A DNA stretch of 64,000 bases from Caprimulgus europaeus (Eukaryota > Chordata > Aves > Caprimulgiformes > Caprimulgidae): NCBI GenBank assembly GCA_907165065.1, contig OU015526.1:70517723-70581722 (forward strand), written 5' to 3'. The notes under the pieces were generated by a model that did no database searches, was not told where the DNA came from, and worked only from the letters and a program-made list of their open reading frames with translations. The position numbers and the translations under genes are program-made. Of the stretch, positions 50,625-60,871 are shown piece after piece (the first letter of the stretch is position 1; every line of letters begins with the position of its first letter).

Positions 50625-53600
50625 AAGACTATATCCAGGGTAATATCAACTGAATACCCTAACATTTGTTCTTGGTTATGCATTTTTCAAAGTGTAAGAG
50701 AAAAGAGAGACAAATTTTCATCTGTCAGACCTCACTTTCTGACTTGGGGTATTTTTCCAAAGCAGCAGTTAGCTCTGCTTTGATTTACTCTTGGCCTCAT
50801 CACTACAAGCAGTGAGAGCCCTGGTCAGTCGTCCCAAACAAAGGTCTGGAGCATGGGGTGTGCAGAGATGGCAGCAAGAGAATGATCTTCTGCCTTTGCA
50901 CTTCCCCACCAGCCTCCCCACGTACATCAGCCCACTCCCACCTAACCCACCCCTGCAAAACATTGCAGAAATGGTATGGCAGCTCAGCAGGCCTCCAGGC
51001 CTTCGATTCATCAGGAAACAGGCGATAGTGACAGCAGTGTGGGAGGCAAAGTTTTAGGTACAAGCAAGATATTTACAGAATAGAGCCTTTTCACAATATC
51101 TGCCAAGAATTTTAAATAAATAAATAAGGTGGTGTTGGTGTTTGTCATCTAAGGGAAGAGTTAAGAGCTCAGCTGAAATGACACTAGCACTTTGAAGATC
51201 TGGTGAAAGGGATTCAAACTCAACTCTCACATGCTTCTGAATAAATAGTATTCCAAGTAGAACTGCGGAGTTAAAAATTTATTTACAAGAAGGCAACTTA
51301 ACACTTTAAGAGTGAGAACAGATACAACATTCCCACAAGGGGATCACTTCAGTACATCAAAGATATCAGGACTTCACAACACAGATGGGTCCAATTTGCT
51401 GCTTTTCTTGATGTGCATAGTTTTTTGGTCCCACAACACAGATCTTTAATGGAAGAGTTATTCCTATTGTGACTAATTTCTGTTAATACACACTGTTGAT
51501 CTGTACTGTTCTTCAAGTATCATCTCAGGTATATAGATATTATTATTACAGGTAGTAAAAATAAATAAATACATAGATAAATTCAGAAATTTCACCTTCT
51601 ATTAAGCGCTGGCAAAAAAGACTCAGCAATAAAAAAGTGTCTAAATTGTAAAGTTACTTGCAAAGGACTAGGTAAACACTTTAAGGCATGGAAAGGTGGG
51701 GGAAGTCTCTCCTTTCCAATTAGGGGGGTCCTGTGCCTGATCCTGAGTGAGCAGCCAGCATGATGTCCTAGAGTCCTGGATGCCTTTGCATTTTGTTAAG
51801 GTTTCCACAACAAAAGGATTTTCTCCTCATTTCAGATGCTTCAGTGAATTTCAATTTTTTTGCTGGACTTCATTATTTCCACATTGTTTTAATTGCTACT
51901 GCTGTTTTGTTTTGTTGTGAGATATAGCCCCAGGCAAACACCAACAAACCTATATTTTGTAGACAGATATTAAAATTGTCTAGTGTAAGCACAGTTACCA
52001 CCACTGGGGATGTACTTTGTGCCTTTCCACAATAAGCTCAAGTAGCAAACCAGCAAACTCCTACTTTTACCACAAAATGTTGGTTTACTCTCACTGGGGA
52101 AGTTTTATCCTCATTCTTTTGCCCAGGCTACACTTTGGGCGAAGTTACTTGTGCCCAGAGGAGAATTTCACTCTTGCAGCATTCTGCATCCACAGACTAA
52201 ACTGAGCAACAGGAAAGGCAGCAAGAAAATACCCATTTGCTGTATCTCTCCTTGCACTTTAAGGAAGATGTTACAAAAAGCTAAAGCACATCTGACATGA
52301 TTTAAGAAAAGGTATTTAGTGGGGGAGAAGAAAAAAAAAAAAGAATACTAAGTTGAAAGAAGGTCAGTAAAAAAATGTTTTACAGCTAAACAAAGAATAT
52401 ACATTAGAAATGTCAGTCTCCATAACAGTTTAAGACTGTCTGCCGTGTCCATAGTGCTGAAATAAACACCTTGGAATGACATTTTGAGTGCTACCATGTT
52501 GCTGGCTCAGTTTACTGTCCACTGATGTGACATCAGCCCAGGCAGTACTGCGTGCAGTGCTGTAAGCAGATTCATGAAACTTTTCTTATCCTCAGGAAAG
52601 TGGGGTATTGGGATATACACAGCAGAGGGATCTGTTCTAGTTCCAAAGCAGTTTTAAACTGCAAAATCCACAACATATATAATAAATCTGTAAGACAGAT
52701 GGCCATAAATCCCTAATGAAACACTGCCAATGTAAATATGCTAACAAGGATAAATAACACCTAATTACACAACTGGCAAGCAAGTTTGGTTTTTCATCTT
52801 CATTCTCCTTTCCACCAATCACCCAGGCTCTCTCAAGCATACAGCATGCACAGCATGGGTTACTGGTGGCTCTACACTCTTCCACTTAATGACTCTTACT
52901 GTCCTATGTCTTTGCTTCTCACTTTTTTTTTGGTTTAAAAGGGAAAAATAACCCCAAAATAACAAAAACAACAACAACAACAAAAACCCACAAAACCCCC
53001 CCAAAAAACAGAGCACAACATGGTTGGTTTGAGCATTTGTAGAAGATGTAGTTTTACATATAGGAGAAGTTGACAGGCAAGATAAAAAACTAATAGGGGC
53101 AGGGGAAAATAAACAAACAAAACCTAGGCATGAACAATCAAAACCAAATACTGATGTAAAAAGACCCGAGGTAGTCAAGTTAGGTGGTTTTATAAGCAGG
53201 GATGTGGGAGGGGAAAAATGGCTGTAAGAACCAATTTATTTATTCTTAGTGTTTTGGATTCTGCATTGGGAAACCTGAAGGAAAAAGAATGATTAGCTTA
53301 AAACATTATTAGAATGACCCTCTTTAAAATATTTCAGCTTTTTTCCAGGCTCTTCATATGCTCTACTGCTGAAAATAAAGAGTTGCTTGCTACCTTTGAC
53401 TTGAACGAGGTCATAGTTGGTCCTGGCCCAGAGTTATAGGGCTTCAACACACACCTTTTCACTACTCTGCTACTCCTTAACTGGCTGGCTAGCCAAATAG
53501 GAAATAGCAACAGATTTATTTCCCAAATAAAAAATAAAAAATAAACCAATGCCAAAGAAACTAACAACTCTATAGAAAAAAAAACCCACAAAACTCTTTA

Positions 53601-54385
53601 TTATTAAATATCTTTGATCACTGGATTTTCCATTTTTCTCTCACTCTTGTTCAGACAGCCTAAACCTTTACCTATGAACCAGAAATTCTCCCTTGTAATC
53701 TCAAGAAACCAGAGATACCACCTTTGCAATTTCCAAATTCTCAGTCAAGTGATGAGTCCACAACTTCAATCCAGTAAACTGGCCTTCAGCGTAACACCTG
53801 GCAGCACATTCAGACTGCAACATTTAGTTGTACTGAATTTCTTTCCTCATGCCATATATTATAAAACTTGTTTCTTTTAAAATCTGTAATTTATTTGAAT
53901 ACACATACCTATCATTGGAAGTTTCCTTTATTTCTACTGACGCTTTAAAAAGGTTGCTTTTTGAAAAGAGTAAGTCTCAATACCATAGTAGTAAAAAATA
54001 TGATTTTTCTGCATTTTAACCCACCTACAGCTATTTTAAAGTAACATAAAGAACCTTGTGAATGCAATATTATGCAGCTTGCTCATGTATAGTGGACATA
54101 TCACTTGGTATTTTTCCATATACCATTATGTATTACTGTCAGTGACTTCATATAAATGTAAATATCGATACAGTTATGGTTACTATGTGTGAATGAACAA
54201 TGCTGGTGTTACTACACCTTTGAGTGAAAATTTCAATTCACTTAATTAAACAGAGAATTGTGTTTTGAGGACTAGGCATGGCTGTAATTCACAGCAGATT
54301 CAAACAGATATAGATGACCCTCATGCTTTCTAACTTTCTCTCTGGAGCTTCCAGCAGGCTTGACCTCGCAACATGGGCAAAAGCA
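50625..54385. other. Unique sequence with A/C-rich low-complexity patches, no gene confirmed
   Basis: The 50,790-51,060 segment is GC-richer and is open in three overlapping frames (88 codons on +, 80 and 86 on -), which is a composition effect. An (AAC)n-type patch lies at 52,962-52,985 followed by a C run at 52,997-53,003. No mobile element or coding exon recognised. Confidence 0.4.
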
Positions 54386-54405
54386 TTTTTTTTTTTTTTT
54401 TTTTT
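54386..54405 (+). repeat. T homopolymer, 20 bases
   Basis: Simple repeat following 'gcaaaagca' and followed by aaataagtg. No retrocopy attached. Confidence 0.9.
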
Positions 54406-55789
54406 AAATAAGTGAAAGGTTGATGATCTTGCTGAGCCCACAGTAGTTAGCTCAGACTTTTGCTTGGTTGAGGCTTGTATCTAAATAAGCAAGGAACTAA
54501 CAAAATCACTTAGCTGGTACACTGTTGTTAAAAGAGAACATGAGTGACGAGGCTGACTCAGAACATTAATTTACAGCATTGAGGCTTAAAGTACAAAAAT
54601 ATACAAGTAATTGTAGAATTGCTCTCTTCGCTTTTATGAGAAAGCAAAGAGAACAAAGGGTGGCTGACAGTACAAATAACAGGGAGAGGGGTTTTCCTTA
54701 AGGGAGTGTTATATTCCCGACTTTGCAGTCAAAAAAAAATTACAAATAAAGCAGAAGAGATCTACAGGTAACACAAATGCCATTCACTTTGCACAGGTAC
54801 CATTGTGTGTAAGTGCAGCTATTGAATACCCTCACTCACAGTGCCCTCTAACATCTCAAGTCTAAGCTCTGTTTCCCTACTCTATAGAATAGCTTAGATC
54901 AAAGACACAAAGAGCACTGAAAATATTAAAAATAAATTAAATCAAACTTCAAAGCCACCTGATTTGTTGGTAAATTATTTGGTTAATGATTGATTTGATC
55001 CACTTGGTTGTAAATTGTGCCACAATGGAAGAACACAGACATTAAACCATAATTACTAGAATTAAGTGGGAAAAAAAATGCCAGAATACAGTGTTAAAAG
55101 ATTAAAGAGTAAAGAAACATGATTTTTCTATTGTGCATAGAATATCACTGAAATGAAAGCAAGCAGAAGAGAGTGAAAAAGAAATAGCAAAATTCAGAAA
55201 ATTAGTCTCACAGAGAGGTGATTTACTTCTCATTGCTGTAATGATACCAAATTCTGTTTCAGATGCATTCTATATAAGAGGCTGTTAGTTTTAGTCATCA
55301 AGAGTGAGAGCAGTGACATTACTAATTATTAGTCTTAATGTTCTTGATAGGTTCCAACCTCTGGAAGTGGTGATTAAGCTTCTTCACAAAGGATGGTAGA
55401 AGACTGCTGAAAATTTCATCCCAGGAATACTTTCAGGCCAGCAAGTTCTGCACATTTATTTTTATTTTTTTTTAACCAACATAAGAAAGTAGAGAATAAC
55501 TTTATCTGCCATTTTAAGTAGTAAAATGTCTCCCAGCAGAGCAACACTTTCATCATTTGGCACTCATGTCCTTAATGAACACACAGTCAATATTGCCACA
55601 GTTCTCTGCCGCACACCTTTATGGCGTGTTAGATGTGGTAGCTATTAGTACTGCTGTCCTCTAGCTATATTTCTCTCTGATGTCCCAAGTTAGGCATGTG
55701 TAGGTTGGGTGCAGGTTTTAAAGAAAATGCTCCTAATTGCCTCCAGTTGCTTCTGGGCTTGGCCTTCATGATTCAGACTCTTTTTAAAG
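54406..55789. other. Unique AT-rich sequence containing one short hairpin
   Basis: At 54,621-54,654 two arms can form a 15-position stem with two mismatches and one G-U around an atga loop. No gene or repeat family otherwise. A T-rich patch occurs at about 55,457-55,473. Confidence 0.4.
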
Positions 55790-55870
55790 AGTTGTCTTCA
55801 GTAGAAGATAAATTCGCCGTTTTTACCTCGGGATAGCGAAGATGTAAGATAAATCAAGGAAAGGTAGAAA
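55790..55870. promoter_or_regulatory. Weak candidate regulatory block: clustered CpGs and GATA words
   Basis: Four CpG dinucleotides fall within about 25 bp (55,815-55,837) in a CpG-poor region. They are flanked by two agataaat words (agata at 55,806 and 55,847) and a further ggatag. The arrangement may mark a small enhancer or may be chance. Confidence 0.18.
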
Positions 55871-58547
55871 GAGTACATTGTGAAAGAAAGAGTCACCTAA
55901 CAAAAAAAAAGCCGTCAATCTTACCTTAAGGTAAATTAGATGAGGTCAGCTTTATACCTTGCTCCTCCACTGGGAGGGATTTTTATTTCCTGATTTTTCT
56001 AGATGTAAAACGAAAGCCTCTTATCTTCTTTGTGCACTTACTTTGCCTTAGGAAAGATAACACATGCTATTAATCTTAAAATTAAGGAAAAATTATGGGA
56101 CAATTTTTTTTTTTTCTTTTTTGAGGAGTAAGGACTATAAGTTAATAGTGAAGCAATACCTTACTGAAATACAAAGAATATTGTAATGTTGAAGACATCC
56201 TTGATATTGAACACATCCTTTGAATAAGGACACACTAAATTTCAAGAAAATGATAACACAGCAATTCTCCCAAATATCCACAATCCTAAATCCAGAACAG
56301 AGAATGGATCTCCTACAAAAAAACTTACTAGGCTTAAAAATTGATAGGATTAAATGTGATTCCACCTATTCAATATTCATAACATTATCTAGTACAACTA
56401 GTCTCTAGTAAAGCAGTGGCTACTATTTTATAGCCTAGATTTGATAATAAATAATTACTTCGTTCTCACACAAGTAACAAAAATGCAATTCCCTCTATCA
56501 CAAACTCACTCTCAGAGCCAGTTCAGGCACCCTTCTCTACTGCAGTCTTTTCCAGCTTACCTTCCCTTTTACCTTCCTCCCCTCAACCAAATTTTAAAGA
56601 AGGATAGGGCACTTCTAACGGGCTCAGCCACTCACATGCAGTTTGATAGTGGGCATAGATACAGAAGGGGAAGGACACTAGAACAGGGCCCAGATTTCCA
56701 CTCCCCACCACCACTTCTCTGAAGAAGACTTCCTGCTCTGCACTGCTGTGGTCTGTTAAACACCTTTCTTTTAACTTGAATGTAGCTACATTCAGGTGCA
56801 AGTGCTTATCCTTACATAAGTTGCCATTAAATAAGTACGCTTATAGAAAATTTGCTCTATTCCTGAAAGTATAAATTTGAATAAAAATTTATACTTGCTC
56901 TCTTGTGAGCAAGATCACACACCTGCAGGCTTAAAAACAAAACCAACCAAAAAAATACACAAAACTCACCCTTCCTTCACCTTCTCCATTTAAAGCTTAT
57001 ATTATTTCACATTAGCACTGTTACTCTGAATTTGGTAGAAAAAAGGCCTAACAACTACATTGTATTTCCTTCCTTTTTGCCCTGCTATGCCTTGTGTATC
57101 AGAATTCATAACATCAGTAAAAAATACAAACACATGAGGTTGTTTTTAATTAAAAACAACACTGCTGAAATAAATAGACACTTCCTAATTAAGATGTGTT
57201 TTAGAAAGTGACGGAGCTATAAGCTGTCTTCACATGTTAAATGGACGTCCTAACTCTAATCACTTGCAATTAAATCAATCAATCAGAAAGAAAGTATTTT
57301 TGGAAACTATTACCACTGATACAATCAAGCTAATCACTCAGTTTCCATGAGAAGTTTCAGTGATCCCATAGTTGAGCAAGAACAATACAAGGATTAAACA
57401 AGGTATTTGTACAATATTAAGCTAATTTCAAGAAGCAGCCAAAAAGTACTCAGAAGAGCAATACAACCTTTTATTATACTTATTTCAAAACCATGTAGAG
57501 TTTGGTCAGCTTATGAAACATAACATGAATTAAATCACAAGGGAATTCGCTGATGGAAATTTCCAAAATGTATTCAGCTCATCTTCTCCAATCAGAGAGA
57601 TGAGCAAAGTGGAGAGTGAACCACTGGGAAAGTCACCACTCACCTTCAGGTGGGAGGCAGATTGCACGAAGAAAGGAGAATCTTGCCTAAGTCTTTGCAC
57701 ACTTGTGGGTTTTTACTTTTTCATGAAATACATTTATTGTCCGTTCTACCAGCCATATGTGATAGTGTCAGAAATTGAAAGAAAAATGCTAAGGTCTTGT
57801 TTTACAATAGCTTTAAGCTATATCAACATTTCATTATTCAGTTTTGACTGTTTAGTTAGGTTTGTGGGTTATTTTCACATTAAGAAATTCACGAGATGGG
57901 TCCTATTTCTGTCATGAAAAGGGATACTTAACTAATTGTGTCTTGCTGTCTTTACAAACTTGTCTTTTATGACCATAAAATATATATTCAAGATGAGAAA
58001 TGCAGGTTGAAGTGATACAGGTGCTAACATCAAAGTTGTTTCCATGGTTTCTCAGAACTCAGGCAATCTTCATGCATGCCAAAAATAACAATGGCATGTA
58101 GCTGAAAGGTAGTCAGCCCTTATAAAAGCACCAAGTTAATTTTTCTCCACTATAATTTATCACAGGTTTATAAGCCAGAACCATAACTCATTGTTCCATG
58201 ACTTGTATTTGGTCACATCTGTAACTGAAAGAATTCAAATGCTTACTCTCTAAAATGAATAGTAAAATACTGTCTTGATAGTTAAAAACCATGACTAGGC
58301 TACAGAGTAAAGACATTAAGAAAGACAGAAATAATTTACAGGTATTTCACATCATGATTGTTTCAGGCTTTCCTCAGACTCAGACAGAAAGTAGGTAGCA
58401 TTAAGGGGTCTAGCAATAAAATAGATTACAATAGACTTGAAAAAAACTTCCTCAATGCATATTCTTGAAAAAATTATATGATGTCTGTTGCAACTGTCTG
58501 ACCTTTTCTGTATCAATGATTAATCCATCTGTCTGAAATAAGACTTT
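55871..58547. other. Unique AT-rich sequence with a 22-bp perfect palindrome, no gene seen
   Basis: A 105-codon open frame at 57,600-57,917 has a hydrophobic second half and no domain. It is most likely chance. A perfect palindrome lies at 57,139-57,160. No mobile element recognised. Confidence 0.4.
57139..57160. repeat. Perfect 22-bp palindrome
   Basis: The sequence reads identically on both strands: gttgtttttaa on one arm and its exact complement on the other, centred on ttaattaa. No spacer. Confidence 0.95.
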
Positions 58548-58552
58548 TACAC
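58548..58552 (+). repeat. Left target-site duplication of the foldback (tacac)
   Basis: It is identical to 58,628-58,632 immediately after the element. Confidence 0.7.
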
Positions 58553-58627
58553 TGTCCTGGTTTTGATAGGATAGAGTTAATTTTTTTCTGATAAGAAAAT
58601 TAACTCTATCCTAGCAAAACCAGGACA
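58553..58627. mobile_element. 75-bp foldback element with TG...CA ends and 5-bp duplication
   Basis: The left arm (58,553-58,587) pairs with the right arm (58,593-58,627) over 35 positions with one mismatch (position 14) and one G-U. This leaves a five-base centre of which the outer two bases do not pair. The ends are tgtcctgg and ccaggaca, and tacac flanks both sides. The arm text (tgtcctggtttt, then ggatagagttaatttt) resembles the start of an avian LTR I recall, so the element may be two inverted LTR starts joined by template switching. It could also be a tiny inverted-repeat transposon derivative. It has no coding capacity. Confidence 0.75.
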
Positions 58628-58632
58628 TACAC
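58628..58632 (+). repeat. Right target-site duplication of the foldback (tacac)
   Basis: An exact copy of 58,548-58,552. It fixes the right edge of the foldback at 58,627. Confidence 0.7.
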
Positions 58633-59437
58633 GTAAGAGGAAAGTCATGTTCAGGGCGCATTATGATAGCGCTACGCAGCACACAACAAGATGAGGGAAG
58701 GTGTAAGTAGAGGAGACAATGGAGGTGGTTGTGTTCAGTTTTGTTTATCTTTCTAAAAAATGACAAATATTTGCTTTTGAAAGGAAGAGTACACATTGTG
58801 AGAGAGGAAAGAGTAAATTTGGCATCTGGAAAAACAAATGTCCTATTTAGCCCAGTTAAGTACAGAGTAATTTTGAAACTGTGAAGATGACAATTAATTG
58901 TGTGAATTCAGCACAGACCATGTAGTTTTATGAAAAGACTAGAAACTAACAAGTTCAGTACTTCTATATACTCCAAATAAAAAATCAGTGACTATCAGAG
59001 ACAGACATTGGTCTGTAGGTGACACGCTGATTACTATTCACTTTCTTACACATTATATACTTTTATTGTTCTGGAGATACTTAAAGTGCCTTTTATGGCT
59101 GCGTTTGATGTTGCAGGTAATGCTATATAATGATATTTAATGTAGACATAAACCACAGCATATTCAATTTATACTTTCTAGATTATTAAAAAGAATTGAA
59201 CAAAATTTTATATTTCCCATTTTTCTTGAGTTCCTATGGAACATTAAGGGACAAAAAATACTTAGTGGTATGACTATCTTTCATAGACCCAATGCATAGA
59301 TGTATTTCTCCCTAAGGCCCAACTACCAGAGGCAAATCAAAGCATCCCCATCCTCACTGCTTTCTCTACTTTTCTACCAAAGCTGCAGCAGAATTGTATA
59401 TTTCTCCACTCCTCAATGATGCAAATTCACAGACAGG
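58633..59437. other. Unique AT-rich sequence, no gene seen
   Basis: No repeat family or coding segment recognised between the foldback and the CR1 pair. Confidence 0.45.
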
Positions 59438-59869
59438 TCATAGAATCATAGAACTGTTTTGTTGGAAAAGACCTTTGAGATCATTAAGTCCAACCATACC
59501 TATCCACTACTAAATCATATCTCTGAGCACCTAATCTACCCATCTTTTAAATACCTCCAGGGATAGTAGCTCAACCACCTCCCTAGACAACCCGTTCCAA
59601 TGCTTGGCAACCATTTCAGTGAAGAATTTTTTCCTGACATCCAGTCTGAACCTCTCTTGGTGCAACTTGAGGCCATTTCTTCTTGTTCTATCAGTAGTTA
59701 CCTGGGAGAAAATACATACACCCATCTCGCTACAACCTCCTTTCAGGTAGTGTAAACAGCGATAAGGTCTCCCCTCAGCCTCCTCTTCTTTAGCCTGAAC
59801 AACCCCAGTTCCCTCAGCCACTCCTCATAAGGTTTGTTCTCCAAACCCTTCATCAGCTTCATTGCCCTA
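59438..59869 (-). mobile_element. CR1 LINE 3' end, antisense, about 430 bp
   Basis: It begins with the terminal 'tcatagaatcatagaac' and continues as antisense 3' untranslated region and ORF2 C-terminus. It is 5'-truncated at about 59,869, where the sense CR1 copy begins within some 20 bp. The two elements therefore face each other head to head, with 3' ends pointing outward. Confidence 0.94.
59531..59821 (-). pseudogene. CR1 ORF2 C-terminal fragment, still open
   Basis: The minus strand is open for 96 codons ending at a natural-looking stop. It encodes the ORF2 tail with RTRRNGLKLHQERFRLDVR, KKFFTEMV and HWNGLSREVVE. This is the portion after the reverse-transcriptase palm and thumb. There is no catalytic domain, so it is a remnant only. 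The frame appears intact by limited age, not by selection. Confidence 0.85.
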
Positions 59870-59889
59870 ATCCAGGTCAGTTTGCTCAA

Positions 59890-60545
59890 ATGCCTTCATA
59901 AAACCCTCATAGACAAACTGATGAAGTATTGACTAGATAAATGGACAGTGAGGGCAACTGAATAGTGGCTGAACTGCCCTCTACTCAGCACAGGGGAGGC
60001 ACATCTGGAGCACTGGCACCAGTGTTAGGTATCCCAGTACAAGAGAGACATGGAAATACTGGAAAGGGAACAAGATGGGTCATTAAAACAATCAAAGGCT
60101 TGGAGCATCTAACATACAAGAAGTGGCTGAGAGCTGAGACTGTTTGGCTTGGGGAAGAACAGGCTTTGGAGAGATCTTATCACAGTGCATAAATACTTGA
60201 TGTGAGTGAGCAAAGACAGACTCCTCAGCAAAGCCCAATGACAGGGTAGAAAGGCAAAAATTTAATTATAGGAAGTCCCACTTAAACATTGTAATAAAAA
60301 TGATAAATTTAAGAAGTAGATTGGTTTGTTTGCCTTTTTTTTTTCCCCTAAAACTCGCCCCCTCTAAAAAACCACAAAATCCCACCACTGCTGAGGTTAA
60401 CAGAATTTGCAGAGTTTCCATCTGTGGAGAGCTCCAAAATGCAACTGGACACAGCTCTAAACATCCCGCTCTAGCTGAACCTGCTCTGAGTAAGGCTTTA
60501 GAGTAGATGGTCTTCAAAGATACCTTCCAACCTCAACTTCTCTGA
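59890..60545 (+). mobile_element. CR1 LINE, sense, internally deleted, about 650 bp
   Basis: The first 90 bp ('tgccttcataaaaccctca', 'acaaactgatgaagta', 'gtggctgaactgcc') match the part of reverse transcriptase just after motif A, in a more diverged CR1 subfamily than the 34.9-kb copy. At about 59,979 it jumps to text of the ORF2 C-terminal region ('ctactcagcacaggggaggc'). The + frame there gives KTIKGLEHLTYKKWLRAETV (60,081 onward). A poorly matching stretch follows (about 60,280-60,400), including a T run near 60,336. The 3' untranslated text then resumes from about 60,405 to 'taccttccaacctcaac' at 60,520-60,537. The terminal direct repeats are not evident. Confidence 0.8.
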
Positions 60546-60835
60546 AGGATGCCATTAAGTGGGCTGTCTAAGTAGATATGATTTAATATACTGGGACAGA
60601 TAACAAGGTTCACATATCAAAATACATTGGTATGAGGGAAGAAGGAAAAAAAAAAAAGACACTACTAATTTGTATATAGGCAGTCATCTTCTAAGGCACT
60701 GGCTCCAGGGTATACTTGAAATTGTTAGTCACAGTAGCTGCCTGGGGTCAGAAGTGGACTTGAATGCTTAGCTATCCATTTATCATTGGTATTTTATTTT
60801 AGTTGATTCCAAAAAACAAACATATAAAAATGCCA
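60546..60835. other. Unique sequence, nothing recognised
   Basis: A short A run near 60,646-60,657. No gene or repeat family. Confidence 0.4.
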
Positions 60836-60871
60836 CCCACCCACCCCCCCCCCCCCCACACACACACACAA
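60836..60871 (+). repeat. Poly-C plus (CA)n microsatellite
   Basis: Three ccca-type units run into 14 uninterrupted C residues and then about seven CA units. The minus strand is a long G run. Confidence 0.9.

Noticed and set aside
57600..57917. 105-codon open frame with hydrophobic stretches
   Set aside because: AT-rich DNA gives F/I/L/Y-rich chance translations. No homology recognised and no conserved start context.
59970..60000. CTCF-like ctgccctctact word
   Set aside because: It lacks the rest of the CTCF core and lies in CR1-derived sequence at the deletion junction.
59438..60545. Twin-priming inversion of a single CR1
   Set aside because: The antisense part carries its own CR1 3' terminus, which a twin-primed 5' segment would lack.
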